This document shows, one piece after another, positions 53,695 to 62,958 of a stretch of DNA of 64,000 bases (its first letter is position 1; the number at the start of each line of letters is the position of its first letter). Source of the DNA: Dinoroseobacter sp. (GTDB taxonomy: Bacteria; Pseudomonadota; Alphaproteobacteria; Rhodobacterales; Rhodobacteraceae); contig JASJAW010000001.1 in NCBI GenBank assembly GCA_030066795.1, forward strand, positions 186,001 through 250,000. The letters run 5' to 3'. The translations under genes and the position numbers were made by a program. Under the pieces are notes generated by a model, which had not been told where the DNA came from, made no database searches, and worked only from the letters and a program-made list of their open reading frames with translations.

Positions 53695-54732
53695 TCAGCG
53701 GTTAATGGTAACATTAAGCTGCTGCAAGAAGGGATTTTCATCGCGGAAATTGCGGTCATAAATTGCTTCGAAGACCGAAATCAGAGAACTCGTGACCGGT
53801 GTCGCAATTTGTTCCAGTGCCCCAAGTTTTTCCAGCACAACAAGCCCGAAAGGCACATCCTCTGTAATGTACCTAGTCGCGAGATCGGTTGGGCCCTTTG
53901 GCAGTCCACCGCGTTTCTGGTGGAGGGCGGAGGCCATTTCATCCAGCGGCATTTGCGGCTCGAAACCATTCGCGCGCGTGAAATTCTCTGTGTAGGACAC
54001 AAGGTCTTCACCAAGCGCACGCCCGATTGCCAACCTTTCAGCATCAAGTGTTTCCAGCAGGTTGGCGACACCAGCGGTTATGCCACCGTAGTTGCTCCAC
54101 TCTTCGCCTTTCTCAATACGCGTGAAATTGCACAATGCGTTGGGTGCATGAACGATCGGGTTCAGGTTCGACAACAGAATACGCGCCGCGCTTTCGCACG
54201 TAACAAGAGCACCGTTCAGAAGACCATTCCAGTGGTCGATACCTCCTCGCGCGGAGCTAGGCGTTTTCGAGAACGCGAGGACCGAGGCTCTGATCAAGCC
54301 AACGTGAACTGTTGGGCCCTCGCGACGTCGACCCGTTGCGAGAGTCGTTGCAAGCGACACAATGCTGGGCGTCTTGCCGCGCGCAAGAAGCTCTTGTTCC
54401 AGAACCGCAGAGAACTGGCTGAGTTCGCCACTGATCAAAATCTGATGCCGGTCTTCAATATGTGGGAGGATCGCCTCGATGACTGACACATATCGATCTG
54501 CTGAGGTCGCGATGATTAAATGGTCGATCTGCTGTAAAGCGCGGGCGGGAGATGCAGCAAGTTCAACGGGTATAGTCCCTTCGATTGCCCCGGCCGCGGT
54601 GACTTGGCCGGGGATGAGCGCTTGCCCACCCAGGCCGGAGAGGGAAATCAGGCTTGCGGAGTGGCCGTTTTGGTGAAGCAGCGCGGCGGTTGCCAGCGCA
54701 ACGCCGCCCGTTCCGATGATAGCAAACTTCAA
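53695..54732 (-). CDS. Octopine/nopaline-type opine dehydrogenase family protein
   Basis: 345 aa. NAD(P)-binding MKFAIIGTGGVALATAALLH at the start, then a helical C-terminal domain with NPIVHAPNALCNFTRIEKGE, YGGITAGVANLLETLDAERL and AIGRALGEDLVSY, typical of the NAD/NADP octopine/nopaline dehydrogenase C-terminal domain. It would couple an amino acid with a keto acid by reductive condensation. The conserved catalytic His appears in the IVHAPN motif. Start is TTG at 54732 with GGAGG 7 bp upstream. Isolated beside the pseudogene. Confidence 0.8.
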   Translation of the reverse strand: MKFAIIGTGGVALATAALLHQNGHSASLISLSGLGGQALIPGQVTAAGAIEGTIPVELAASPARALQQIDHLIIATSADRYVSVIEAILPHIEDRHQILISGELSQFSAVLEQELLARGKTPSIVSLATTLATGRRREGPTVHVGLIRASVLAFSKTPSSARGGIDHWNGLLNGALVTCESAARILLSNLNPIVHAPNALCNFTRIEKGEEWSNYGGITAGVANLLETLDAERLAIGRALGEDLVSYTENFTRANGFEPQMPLDEMASALHQKRGGLPKGPTDLATRYITEDVPFGLVVLEKLGALEQIATPVTSSLISVFEAIYDRNFRDENPFLQQLNVTINR

Positions 54733-54734
54733 GT

Positions 54735-54956
54735 TTGTCCTCCGTCGCCGTGGGGCTGTTACTGGAACTCGGCATATCGCCGTTGAAGCCTTCAGTCTAC
54801 CAAGCAGTAAATGGTATCGACGAAGCGTTTGCTGCTTCCGCGAAGGACGGACCCGCAGCGCGTAGTTTGTACGTACGTTTTCCGCTTTATGCGGACCAAT
54901 TATCAGCTCAACAGATAGCCAGAACGCGTGCGACCCCGCGCGGGACCTCGTCCTAG
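54735..54956 (+). pseudogene. Possible fragment of a PF04392-type substrate-binding protein
   Basis: A 73-codon frame reads LLLELGISPLKPSVYQAV then NGIDEAFAASAKDGPAARSL. The second piece recalls the ELexAFaaaaxdGAdAL pattern of PF04392 ABC substrate-binding proteins. No start context and no folded end. It may be a relic like the one at 53202, or chance. Confidence 0.25.
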
Positions 54957-55016
54957 CGCTTTAAACTGGAAATCCCCGGCGTTGTGCCGGGGGGCCGATC
55001 AATGCTTTGAGTGAGT

Positions 55017-55757
55017 TCAAAGCTGCTCCATCACCTCATCCGAGGTCTCGAAATTCGCCGTGACTTTCTGGATGTCGTCGTCATCTTCCAGCGCGTCGAG
55101 CAGCTTCATCAGCTTCTGCATCTCTTCCAGACCCAGTTCGGTTGTGGTCTGGGGTTTCCAGACCAGGCGGGTCGCCTCGCTTTCGCCCAGCTCGGCCTCA
55201 AGCGCGTTCGACACCTCGTTCAGGTCCGTGTCCTCGCACCAGATCGTGTGGCCGTCTTCGGAGCTCTCGACGTCTTCGGCCCCCGCTTCGATCGCGGCCA
55301 TCATCACCGTATCCGCATCGCCGGCCGAGGCCGGATAGACGATCTCCCCCTTGCGATCGAACATGAAGCTGACCGAACCGGTCTCGCCTAGATTCCCGCC
55401 ATTCTTGGAGAATGTTGATCGTACGGTGGAGGCGGTACGGTTGCGGTTGTCGGTCATCGCCTCGACGATCACGGCAACGCCGCCGGGGCCATAGCCTTCA
55501 TACCGGATCTCGTCGTAGTTTTCCGCATCGCCGCCCATGGATTTCTTGATCGCGCGTTCGATCACATCCTTCGGGACCGATTGGGACTTCGCTTCCTTTA
55601 CCGCCAGCCGCAGGCGCGGGTTTTTGTCCGGGTCCGGGTCGCCCATCTTCGCCGCCACGGTGATTTCCTTGGCGAGCTTAGAAAAGAGTTTCGACCGCGC
55701 GGCGTCCTGACGGCCCTTGCGATGCTGGATATTTGCCCATTTTGAATGGCCGGCCAT
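55017..55757 (-). CDS. YebC/PmpR-family protein
   Basis: 246 aa, exact family length. [20 protein letters not shown] starts the protein, followed by [40 protein letters not shown] and an acidic C-terminus. YebC proteins are ribosome-associated or DNA-binding; some rescue proline-rich translation. The ATG at 55757 is chosen; a longer in-frame extension upstream to 56609 runs antisense to other genes and is not credible. Confidence 0.95.
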   Translation of the reverse strand: MAGHSKWANIQHRKGRQDAARSKLFSKLAKEITVAAKMGDPDPDKNPRLRLAVKEAKSQSVPKDVIERAIKKSMGGDAENYDEIRYEGYGPGGVAVIVEAMTDNRNRTASTVRSTFSKNGGNLGETGSVSFMFDRKGEIVYPASAGDADTVMMAAIEAGAEDVESSEDGHTIWCEDTDLNEVSNALEAELGESEATRLVWKPQTTTELGLEEMQKLMKLLDALEDDDDIQKVTANFETSDEVMEQL

Positions 55758-55832
55758 GGGGCGCACTCCGTTTGGTTGGCTGTCTTTCGGGGTGCTATAC
55801 CCAAGACAGGCCCCCAGCCGCAAGGAGATGCC

Positions 55833-56210
55833 ATGCTGAAAGTGCGCCAAGTCACGCCAATGCTGCTGACCGAGGATATGGAGGCCTCCGTCCGCTTTTA
55901 TGAAGGGTTGGGATTTGAGACGGGGTTCCGCGATCCGGAACAGGACTACGCCTACCTCTCTTGCGAGGGCGGCGCCTTGCGCCTCCTGCGGGCTGGTCCA
56001 AACATGGATCTCGAAAGCGAGAACGCGCAGCATATCGTCTATTTTGATGTGGAGGACGTGGATCGGCTCTTTGCACTGCTGAAACCGTTTCTCGATACGC
56101 TCTCGCCTGCGCGGGTGCGCGCCCCCTTCGATCAGGACTACGGCCAGCGCGAATTTCACGTGATAGAAGGCCCGCATTTGTTGATGTTCGGGCAGAGCAT
56201 CACGGGTTGA
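55833..56210 (+). CDS. VOC (glyoxalase/bleomycin-resistance) family protein
   Basis: 125 aa, two betaalphabetabetabeta units. [30 protein letters not shown] and the second half [20 protein letters not shown] and [17 protein letters not shown] match VOC proteins of the glyoxalase superfamily. Likely a small dimer that binds a metal or antibiotic; no specific activity can be given. AAGGAGAT lies 5 bp before the ATG. Confidence 0.9.
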   Translation: MLKVRQVTPMLLTEDMEASVRFYEGLGFETGFRDPEQDYAYLSCEGGALRLLRAGPNMDLESENAQHIVYFDVEDVDRLFALLKPFLDTLSPARVRAPFDQDYGQREFHVIEGPHLLMFGQSITG

Positions 56211-56241
56211 GGCGCCGCCATTTGGCGACGCCTTGCATGGC

Positions 56242-56673
56242 TTAAAACGGATGGATGCGCGGCCAGTTTTCGTCGCCTGCCACGATATGGGCGGGGATAT
56301 CGGCCTGCCAAAGTTCCTGTGCGCGGGGATGAACCTGCACGTAGAGCGTACTGTCCACGATCTCCCAGACATTCGGGTCGCCCGGTGCCTTGTAACCCTG
56401 GCTGGCGGCCCAGGAGCAATACCCGTCATAGGCGGGTGCGTAGCGCGTGGGATCCGCCGCAAAAAGATCCCGGTTTTCTTCCGAGGCGAAATACCAGATC
56501 GCGCCGTTGTGGAAATGGTTGAACCGGGCCTCGCCCATCGTCGGTTCACTGGTGTGATAGGACACCGTGTCGTAGCCGCCGATAGCCACGGCAAGCTGGT
56601 TTCCGGCAAAGGCAGGGGCTGTAGTCACGGCCAATCCTGCCGCCAAGACGGCGGCTTTCAGGTAAGATTTCAC
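56242..56673 (-). CDS. Secreted YHS-domain protein
   Basis: 143 aa. GTG start at 56673 with AAGGAGA 7 bp before it. [22 protein letters not shown] is a signal peptide if split as [15 protein letters not shown] and TTAPAFA. The YHS-type core is [20 protein letters not shown], then [34 protein letters not shown]. Such proteins bind metal ions (often Cu) in the periplasm. Convergent with the VOC gene. Confidence 0.88.
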   Translation of the reverse strand: MKSYLKAAVLAAGLAVTTAPAFAGNQLAVAIGGYDTVSYHTSEPTMGEARFNHFHNGAIWYFASEENRDLFAADPTRYAPAYDGYCSWAASQGYKAPGDPNVWEIVDSTLYVQVHPRAQELWQADIPAHIVAGDENWPRIHPF

Positions 56674-56869
56674 GTCTTCGTCTCCTTGGGTGTGATGAAG
56701 CAAGCAGTGCATTGGCCAATGCTGGGGAGACCCTAGCGACAGTCTCAATCACACGCACATGAAGAATTGGACAAAAAACGTGACCAAAATCTCATCTTTT
56801 GGTCATTAACGGATCGGTGATTTGCTATTCCGGATTCCATCGGTCGCGGTGGCGGACTAGCTTTGCGTC

Positions 56870-58648
56870 ATGACCTCGGATCAGATACTGCTCTTCGCCT
56901 CATTCGGTACTGTCTTCGGCCTGCTTCTCTGGGGTCGCATCCGCTATGACATCGTGGCATTCTCGGCATTGTTGCTGGCGGTGGTACTGGGCCTTGTCCC
57001 TTCAAGCCAGGCCTTTGCCGGGTTTGGACATCCCGCGACGATCGTTGTTGCACTGGTATTGGTGGTCTCCGCAGGGTTGGTGCGGTCGGGGGCTGTGCTC
57101 CTGATCACGCGAACGCTTGTGAACCCAGCGCGCCCAATCGGGGCTCATATTTCGATCATGGGCGGGATCGGCGCGGTGCTGTCGGCCTTTATGAACAACG
57201 TCGCCGCCCTTGCGCTTCTGATGCCGGTGGATATCGCGACAGCGCGCAAGGCGGGCCGGATCGCGGGCCTGACGCTGATGCCGCTGAGTTTCGCGACCAT
57301 CCTTGGGGGCATGGTCACGCTGATAGGCACACCGCCCAACATCATCATCGCCGAAATCCGCAGCGACGCTTTGGGCGAACCTTTCAAGATGTTCGATTTT
57401 GCACCTGTCGGTGCGGCGGCGGCCGTTGCAGGCCTCGCCTTCGTTGCACTGATCGGCTGGCGCCTGATCCCGGTGCGCGAGGACGAGGCGCGTGCAGGGA
57501 AGGGCCTCGAACAGTTTGCCGATTACATCGCCGAGTTGACAGTCCCGGAGGACAGCCCCCTCATCGGATCCCGCCTTGGCGCGCTGTATGACGAGGCGGA
57601 AAAGGCGGATGTTGCCATTCTCGGTGTGATCCGCGATGACAAGCGCCGCTTTGCCTCCCGGTACATTACGCTTGAGGCGGGCGATGCGCTTGTCCTTGAG
57701 GCGCGGCCGGACGCGCTCGAAGAGTTCCGCGCAGGCGCGAAGCTTGATTTCTCCGACACAAAACGGCTTGAAAGCCTGCAGGAGGCTGGCTCCGGGGTCA
57801 CCTATGTCGAGGCCGTGGTGACCGACAGCTCCCGCGTCAATGGTAAGTCCGCTCAGTCCGTTGGACTTGCGTGGCGGCAGCGCACGGTTCTGATGGGGGT
57901 GGCGCGCGAAGGCAGGCGCCTGACCAAGCAGGTGCGGAAGACCCCGTTGCGGTCGGGCGACATCCTGCTCTTGCTCACACCCGAGGAAGGCCGGGACGAC
58001 GTGATCGAGTGGCTCGGCGTCCTGCCGCTGGCAGATCGGGGTGCGGCAGTGACCCAGGACAGCAAGACGTGGCTCGCGATCGGCATCTTTGCAGCCGCCG
58101 TGGCGGCCGCGGCGCTCGGGCTTGTGTATTTGCCGGTCGCGCTTGGGATCGTGGCCATGGCCTATGTCCTTCTGAAGATCCTGTCTGTCTCGGAGCTCTA
58201 CACGCATATAGAATGGCCCGTCGTTGTCCTGCTCGGGTCCATGATCCCGCTTGGCGCGGCGCTGGAGGCGTCTGGCGGCACGCAGCTTCTGGCGAACGGG
58301 CTTCTGGGCCTTACGCAGGGCTGGCCGGCCTGGGCGGTGCTGACCGCGCTGATGGTGCTGACCATGACGCTGTCGGATGTGCTCAACAATACCGCCACCA
58401 CCATTGTCGCCGCCCCCGTGGCAATCGAAATGGCGCGGGTCTTGGGCGTGTCGCCCGACCCGTTTCTGATGGCCGTAGCGGTCGCGGCGTCCGCTGCGTT
58501 CCTCACCCCGATCGGTCACAAGAACAACACGCTGATCCTTGGTCCGGGCGGATACTCTTTCGGGGATTATTGGCGGATGGGATTGCCGCTGGAGATCATC
58601 ATCATCGCCGTTTCAATCCCGGTTCTTCTGGTGGTCTGGCCGCTTTGA
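56870..58648 (+). CDS. SLC13-family permease with RCK_C domains (second copy)
   Basis: 592 aa, same layout as the gene at 49176: MNNVAALALLMPVDIATARK, GGMVTLIGTPPNIIIAE in the first half; SDVLNNTATTIVAAPVAIEM and TPIGHKNNTLILGPGG in the second; two RCK_C domains between (about residues 210-390). The predicted ion sites read NNVA and NNTA rather than SNTP and SNNA, so cargo may differ between the two. No other transport subunit nearby. Confidence 0.9.
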   Translation: MTSDQILLFASFGTVFGLLLWGRIRYDIVAFSALLLAVVLGLVPSSQAFAGFGHPATIVVALVLVVSAGLVRSGAVLLITRTLVNPARPIGAHISIMGGIGAVLSAFMNNVAALALLMPVDIATARKAGRIAGLTLMPLSFATILGGMVTLIGTPPNIIIAEIRSDALGEPFKMFDFAPVGAAAAVAGLAFVALIGWRLIPVREDEARAGKGLEQFADYIAELTVPEDSPLIGSRLGALYDEAEKADVAILGVIRDDKRRFASRYITLEAGDALVLEARPDALEEFRAGAKLDFSDTKRLESLQEAGSGVTYVEAVVTDSSRVNGKSAQSVGLAWRQRTVLMGVAREGRRLTKQVRKTPLRSGDILLLLTPEEGRDDVIEWLGVLPLADRGAAVTQDSKTWLAIGIFAAAVAAAALGLVYLPVALGIVAMAYVLLKILSVSELYTHIEWPVVVLLGSMIPLGAALEASGGTQLLANGLLGLTQGWPAWAVLTALMVLTMTLSDVLNNTATTIVAAPVAIEMARVLGVSPDPFLMAVAVAASAAFLTPIGHKNNTLILGPGGYSFGDYWRMGLPLEIIIIAVSIPVLLVVWPL

Positions 58649-58714
58649 TCTTTGCGCTATCTCTCAAGGGCAAGCGACAGAGCCAGGCACTTATTCAAAC
58701 ATGAAGGGGACAGG

Positions 58715-59362
58715 GTGACACGAAGCGGTGTCATACAGCGCGTCGGGCTTGCAGTGTTGTGTCTGCTGGTACTGCCTTTCGTGATCTACGCTTTGGGTTT
58801 TGGCTGGCGCGGTCTCACGCGCGATTTGTCAGAGGAAACATATCTCTGGCGGCCTGAGGCGCCCGGGCCAACCAATGCGCTTATGGTGCATATGATTGCA
58901 GGGGCGGTCATCACGCTTCTGGTGCCGCTACAAGCCGCACTGGGCGTCTCAAGGCGGGCTCCGGAGGTCCATCGCTTTATGGGCCGGTGCCTCGTTGTGG
59001 CCTCCCTTGTCACCGCCTTTGGCGGTTTGTGGTACATCGCCCATGTGGGTACCATCGGCGGGCAGTTGATGGATGTGGGGTTTACGTTTTACGGCGCGTT
59101 AATGCTTCTCGCCGCGCTGAAGCTGACCCTGCGCGCATGGGAGAAGGACTGGTCGGCGCATAGGGACTGGGCCTTGCGACTTGTGGTGCTGGCACTGGCG
59201 TCGTGGATGTTCCGGGTTCATTACGGGTTGTGGTTCCTGTTGACCGGCGGGGTCAGGTCGCAGCCAGACTTGCGCGGGATTTTCGACCAAGTTCAAGTGT
59301 TTGCTTTCTACGTGCCGTATCTTTTGGCGCTGGAGCTCTGGCTCCGGCGGCGGCGGGCCTGA
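58715..59362 (+). CDS. DUF2306 membrane protein
   Basis: 215 aa with six hydrophobic helices. LMVHMIAGAVITLLVPLQAA, VHRFMGRCLVVASLVTAFGG and SAHRDWALRLVVLALASWMF match DUF2306, which has conserved His residues for heme or quinone-like binding. The GTG at 58715 follows AGGGGACAGG; an in-frame ATG at 58652 adds a charged, unlikely leader. Confidence 0.85.
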   Translation: MTRSGVIQRVGLAVLCLLVLPFVIYALGFGWRGLTRDLSEETYLWRPEAPGPTNALMVHMIAGAVITLLVPLQAALGVSRRAPEVHRFMGRCLVVASLVTAFGGLWYIAHVGTIGGQLMDVGFTFYGALMLLAALKLTLRAWEKDWSAHRDWALRLVVLALASWMFRVHYGLWFLLTGGVRSQPDLRGIFDQVQVFAFYVPYLLALELWLRRRRA

Positions 59363-59447
59363 TCCCCGAGGGCTGACAGACTGCGAATTGGGTGAACGGT
59401 CATCGAGGTGACTATACTCTCCTTCGTGCGCGCTCTAGTCAGGGCTT

Positions 59448-60071
59448 ATGACAGGCACCTTCTGGACAGCTTGGGGCGCAGGCTTCGCGGTGAGTTTGCA
59501 GCTCATCCTCGCAATCGGAGCACAGAACGCCTTTGTGCTGCGGCAAGGGCTGCGGCAAAGCCACGTGACTGCAGTTGTGCTGACCTGCATCGTATCGGAA
59601 TGCCTGCTCATTTCCTTCGGTGTTACGAGCTTCGCCAAGGTAGAGGAGCGGTTTCCCGAGGTGGGGCCGGTACTGCTTTATGGCGGTGCGGCTGTATTGG
59701 TCTGGTATGGGATTACGCACGCGCGCGCCGCGTTACGTGGTGGCGCGGCATTAGAGGCTGCCAACGGTGCTGAGCAGACTCTGCGCACAGCGGTGCTGAC
59801 CTGTCTGGCGCTTACTTGGGCCAACCCGCACGTCTATCTGGATACGGTCATCCTGCTTGGGGCGCTGTCACGGGGGTTTCCCGGCGCGGAGGCGTGGTTC
59901 GGGGTTGGGGCCGCGACCGCTTCCGCATTGTTTTTCTGTCTTCTGGGATACGGAGCGCGATTGCTGGCTCCGTTTTTTGCCCGACCGGCGTCATGGCAGC
60001 TTCTCGACGGTGTTATTGCGCTGACGATGTGGGCGATAGCCGCAAAGCTTCTCTGGCAAGGGTTGCCGTAG
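59448..60071 (+). CDS. LysE/ArgO amino-acid exporter
   Basis: 207 aa, six transmembrane helices. FAVSLQLILAIGAQNAFVLR and QGLRQSHVTAVVLTCIVSEC at the N-terminus and CLALTWANPHVYLDTVILLG in the middle are diagnostic of LysE/ArgO exporters of arginine or lysine. Confidence 0.92.
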   Translation: MTGTFWTAWGAGFAVSLQLILAIGAQNAFVLRQGLRQSHVTAVVLTCIVSECLLISFGVTSFAKVEERFPEVGPVLLYGGAAVLVWYGITHARAALRGGAALEAANGAEQTLRTAVLTCLALTWANPHVYLDTVILLGALSRGFPGAEAWFGVGAATASALFFCLLGYGARLLAPFFARPASWQLLDGVIALTMWAIAAKLLWQGLP

Positions 60072-60098
60072 CCCGCGCGCCATGGCACGGGGCATTGT

Positions 60099-61001
60099 AT
60101 GAGTGACGCTGCTTCAAGACCGGTTTCCGGTATCCTGTGGATGATCGTGACCGGTTTCTGCTTTGTGGCAGTCACCGCGCTGGTGAAATCGATCGGCAAT
60201 GCGATCCCGGCAGCACAGTCGGCGTTTCTACGATACGTTTTAGGGCTCGTCTTTCTAATCCCAATCGCGGGGCGGCTGATGGACCTCCGCTTGTCGCGTA
60301 TGGAAATCGGCCTCTTTACCGCACGCGGACTGATTCACACGGGTGGGGTGATGGCATGGTTCTTCGCGATGACTCAGATCCCAATCGCCGAAGTGACAGC
60401 CATGAACTACCTCAGCCCGGTCTATGTGACCCTGGGCGCTGCGCTCTTTATGGGCGAGAAGCTTGCGGTGCGCCGGATCGCGGCTATTTGCGTGGCGCTA
60501 TTTGGCGCACTGATTATTCTGCGCCCCGGGTTTAGGGAGCTGAGCCCGGGCCATATTGCAATGATTTTCACCGCGCTGAGCTTCGCGGGAAGTTACCTGC
60601 TGGCGAAGAAGCTCGCAGAGCGTGCGGACCCGGCGATCGTGGTTGCGGGGCTATCGATCGTCGTCTCGCTTGGGTTGGCTCCATTTGCCTTTGCGGTCTG
60701 GGTGCCGGTCGACGCAGCTCAGCTGGTCGTGCTCTTTGGCGTGGCTTGTTTCGCGACAGCAGGCCATTACACGATGACATTGGCCTTCCAGGCCGCGCCG
60801 CTAACGGTGACCCAGCCAGTGACCTTCCTGCAATTGGTTTGGGCAACGGCGCTGGGTGCGGTGGTTTTTGGAGAGGCAGTGGACGCCTATGTACTCGTCG
60901 GCGGAGGACTGATCGTCGGCGCGATTTCCTTTATGTCCTGGCGTGAAGCGCGTCTCAGAAGACGTGCGCGTACGCCCGCAGTGCCTGAAACAAAGGGCTA
61001 G
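60099..61001 (+). CDS. DMT-superfamily (EamA) transporter
   Basis: 300 aa with ten transmembrane helices in two EamA repeats (about residues 12-145 and 155-290). GLIHTGGVMAWFFAMTQIPI, EVTAMNYLSPVYVTLGAALF and VTQPVTFLQLVWATALGAVV are typical of the RhaT/S-adenosylmethionine-uptake-like group. Cargo not determinable. It starts 27 bp after the ArgO gene on the same strand. Confidence 0.9.
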   Translation: MSDAASRPVSGILWMIVTGFCFVAVTALVKSIGNAIPAAQSAFLRYVLGLVFLIPIAGRLMDLRLSRMEIGLFTARGLIHTGGVMAWFFAMTQIPIAEVTAMNYLSPVYVTLGAALFMGEKLAVRRIAAICVALFGALIILRPGFRELSPGHIAMIFTALSFAGSYLLAKKLAERADPAIVVAGLSIVVSLGLAPFAFAVWVPVDAAQLVVLFGVACFATAGHYTMTLAFQAAPLTVTQPVTFLQLVWATALGAVVFGEAVDAYVLVGGGLIVGAISFMSWREARLRRRARTPAVPETKG

Positions 61002-61101
61002 AATGAAAGCTGAGATTTTTTCGCGCATTTGACTCGGATCAAGGAGCCGCACCCGCTGGCGGCTACTGTGGGTCGACACGAAACGCGAAAGGGAGAGTTA
61101 C

Positions 61102-61350
61102 ATGTCCAATACGCCCCATGAACTGGCTGAAGAATTTCCGGACAAGGTTGAAGTGATGTCTGCACTGAAAACCAGCGACGCGCATTTCGCGCGGCTGTTC
61201 GATGAATATCATGAGGTCAATCGAGCCGTGCATCGGGCGGAGACACGGGTGGAAGCGATTTCGGAGGAGGCCGAGGAAGACTTGCGCCGACAGCGCATGC
61301 GCCTCAAAGACGAGATCTGGTCAATAATCTCGGCTGCGCAAACGGCCTAA
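61102..61350 (+). CDS. YdcH/DUF465 small protein
   Basis: 82 aa, coiled-coil DUF465: HELAEEFPDKVEVMSALKTS, DAHFARLFDEYHEVNRAVHR and LRRQRMRLKDEIWSII. Small cytosolic helical protein without proven function. GGGAGAG precedes the ATG. A terminator follows. Confidence 0.92.
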   Translation: MSNTPHELAEEFPDKVEVMSALKTSDAHFARLFDEYHEVNRAVHRAETRVEAISEEAEEDLRRQRMRLKDEIWSIISAAQTA

Positions 61351-61400
61351 GAAGCATAGACTACCCATAGGCGGCACTTGTGGGGGTGCCGGAATGACCG

Positions 61401-61435
61401 CCGCCCGGTCTCTTGGGATCGGGCGGTTTCATTTT
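61401..61435 (+). terminator. Intrinsic terminator between ydcH and scfR-like genes
   Basis: CCGCCCG, a 12-base loop, CGGGCGG, then TTTCATTTT on the plus strand. It ends the ydcH transcript just before the convergent regulator gene's stop. Confidence 0.85.
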
Positions 61436-61439
61436 GTAC

Positions 61440-62834
61440 TCAGACGTCTTCTACAGTGTAGGGCAGCACGCCGCGGGTGCCCGGATCGACGCTGAGACGG
61501 CGTTCCAGCGGTGGAACGGAGCGCTGGTGACAGTTGCGTCGCTCGCAAATTCGGCAGGAAATGCCAATCGGCTCAAACCCACGGCTCAGATCAAGCCCAT
61601 CAGCATAGACCAGCGATGTTGCGTGGCGAACCTCTACGCCAAGCCCGATTGCATAGCGACGGGTCGGCGCCCCCCAGGCACCACCGGACTTTGATACATC
61701 GCGCGCGAGACAGAGGTACTGGACGCCGTCGGGCGTCTCCGCCAGTTGCCGCAGGAAGCGGCCTGGTGTCTCGAAGGCTTGATGAACATTCCAGAGCGGG
61801 CAGGCCCCGCCGAACCTTGCAAATTGCAGACGTGTTGCGGAGTGGCGTTTGGTGATAGTGCCAGCCTGATCGACCCGTACGAAAAAGAAGGGCACACCCT
61901 TTGCGCCGGGCCGCTGCAGGGTAGAGAGCCTGTGCGCGATCTGTTCGATCGAAGCTCCGAACCGATCCGCGAGCCTTTCCAGGTCGTGGCGGGTCTCATT
62001 CGCCGCCTGAAGGAACGTCCCGTAAGGCAGAAGCGCTGCCCCGGCGAAATAGTTGGCAAGGCCGATCTTCGCGATGGCGCGGGCCTCATCGGTGCGAAAG
62101 CGTGCAAGATCGAGAGTCGCTTCGATCAGGGTGTTCTGAGCCACGAGCGCCAGCTGCACAAGAAGCTGAAAGCGTCGGGTTTCCGGGGCGGCACGCGTCG
62201 ACAGTGTCAGAACGCCCGAAATGGCGTTGAACAGCCGCAACTCCGGGATATCGGCATATTGCACCGCCAGCCCGTGTCGCGCTAGATGCTTGCGGATGCC
62301 GCTTTCCAGATCTCCGTCGATCTGCTGCGCTGTGTGTTCAGCCGCGCGATCCACCGCATCTATATAATTGTCGCAATAGTGAAAGAAATCGCGCACTTCC
62401 TCCCATGCTGAGGGCTGTAATGTGCCATCTTCGCGCCCCAAGGCCTCGTCGAGCGAGGCAAGGCGCTCGTGGGTTTGGCGATAGGCGCGGTGCAACTGAA
62501 GGAAGGCATGTGCCAGCGCCGGGGCGTTGGATGCCGCAAGTCGCAGGTCTGCCAGGGGAGGGGCGTTGCCGTCAAAAACCGGGTCGGCCAGGGCCTCGCG
62601 CATGTCTGTCACCATGCGTTCGCTTTCGCCCGCGCTCAGTTGTGTGACATCAAAGCCGAATTCCTGGGCAAGGGAGAGCAGAACCGTTGTTGAGACCGGA
62701 CGGTTGTTATTCTCCATCTGATTGAGATAGGGCAGCGAGACGCCAAGCTTGCTGGCAAAGTCCTTCTGCGTCAGGCCAAGCCCGGTGCGTGTCTCGCGCA
62801 GTTTTGCGCCGGCGTACAGTTTCTGGCTGGGCAT
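61440..62834 (-). CDS. ScfR/RamB-type short-chain acyl-CoA-responsive regulator
   Basis: 464 aa. XRE helix-turn-helix at residues 10-65 (LRETRTGLGLTQKDFASKLG and VSLPYLNQMENNNRPVS), a central IrrE/ImmA-like domain, and a C-terminal domain with CPLWNVHQAFETPGRFLRQL and FEPIGISCRICERRNCHQRS containing four Cys/His ligands. This is the ScfR/RamB/PrpC-regulator family controlling acetate, glyoxylate-cycle or propionate genes. Matching operator sites lie just upstream. Confidence 0.92.
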   Translation of the reverse strand: MPSQKLYAGAKLRETRTGLGLTQKDFASKLGVSLPYLNQMENNNRPVSTTVLLSLAQEFGFDVTQLSAGESERMVTDMREALADPVFDGNAPPLADLRLAASNAPALAHAFLQLHRAYRQTHERLASLDEALGREDGTLQPSAWEEVRDFFHYCDNYIDAVDRAAEHTAQQIDGDLESGIRKHLARHGLAVQYADIPELRLFNAISGVLTLSTRAAPETRRFQLLVQLALVAQNTLIEATLDLARFRTDEARAIAKIGLANYFAGAALLPYGTFLQAANETRHDLERLADRFGASIEQIAHRLSTLQRPGAKGVPFFFVRVDQAGTITKRHSATRLQFARFGGACPLWNVHQAFETPGRFLRQLAETPDGVQYLCLARDVSKSGGAWGAPTRRYAIGLGVEVRHATSLVYADGLDLSRGFEPIGISCRICERRNCHQRSVPPLERRLSVDPGTRGVLPYTVEDV

Positions 62835-62846
62835 AAGCGAATTTCC

Positions 62847-62881
62847 AACTTTGCTAAGACGGTGATACGATTTGCAAAGTT
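62847..62881. promoter_or_regulatory. Inverted RamB-like operator pair upstream of the regulator gene
   Basis: On the minus strand AACTTTGCAAA (62871-62881) matches the RamB consensus core in full. On the plus strand AACTTTGCTAA (62847-62857) matches it at nine of eleven positions. The two face each other, 24 bp apart, and the pair begins 12 bp before the gene's ATG at 62834. Autoregulation is the natural reading. Confidence 0.6.
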
Positions 62882-62958
62882 ATGTCGCAAGAGGGCGCGG
62901 CCCCATCGCGCGAGTGCCCTCATCCCTTGAATCTCCGGGCAACTCAGAAGGTGGGAAA

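Noticed and set aside
53660-54486. Plus-strand continuation of the binding-protein frame
   Set aside because: The frame stays open to 54486 but has no family similarity there and is antisense to the opine dehydrogenase gene.
54966-55016. Terminator downstream of yebC
   Set aside because: A CCCCGGC/GCCGGGG stem exists, but there is no T-run on the minus strand, so I did not list it as a terminator.
55758-56609. Long N-terminal extension of YebC
   Set aside because: The frame is open to 56609 on the minus strand, but it runs antisense to the VOC gene and across the YHS gene. YebC starts at its conserved MAGHSKW.
57002-58519. 505-codon minus-strand frame opposite the second SLC13 gene
   Set aside because: Same antisense artefact: His/Arg/Asp-rich, no domain, and a clear transporter on the other strand.
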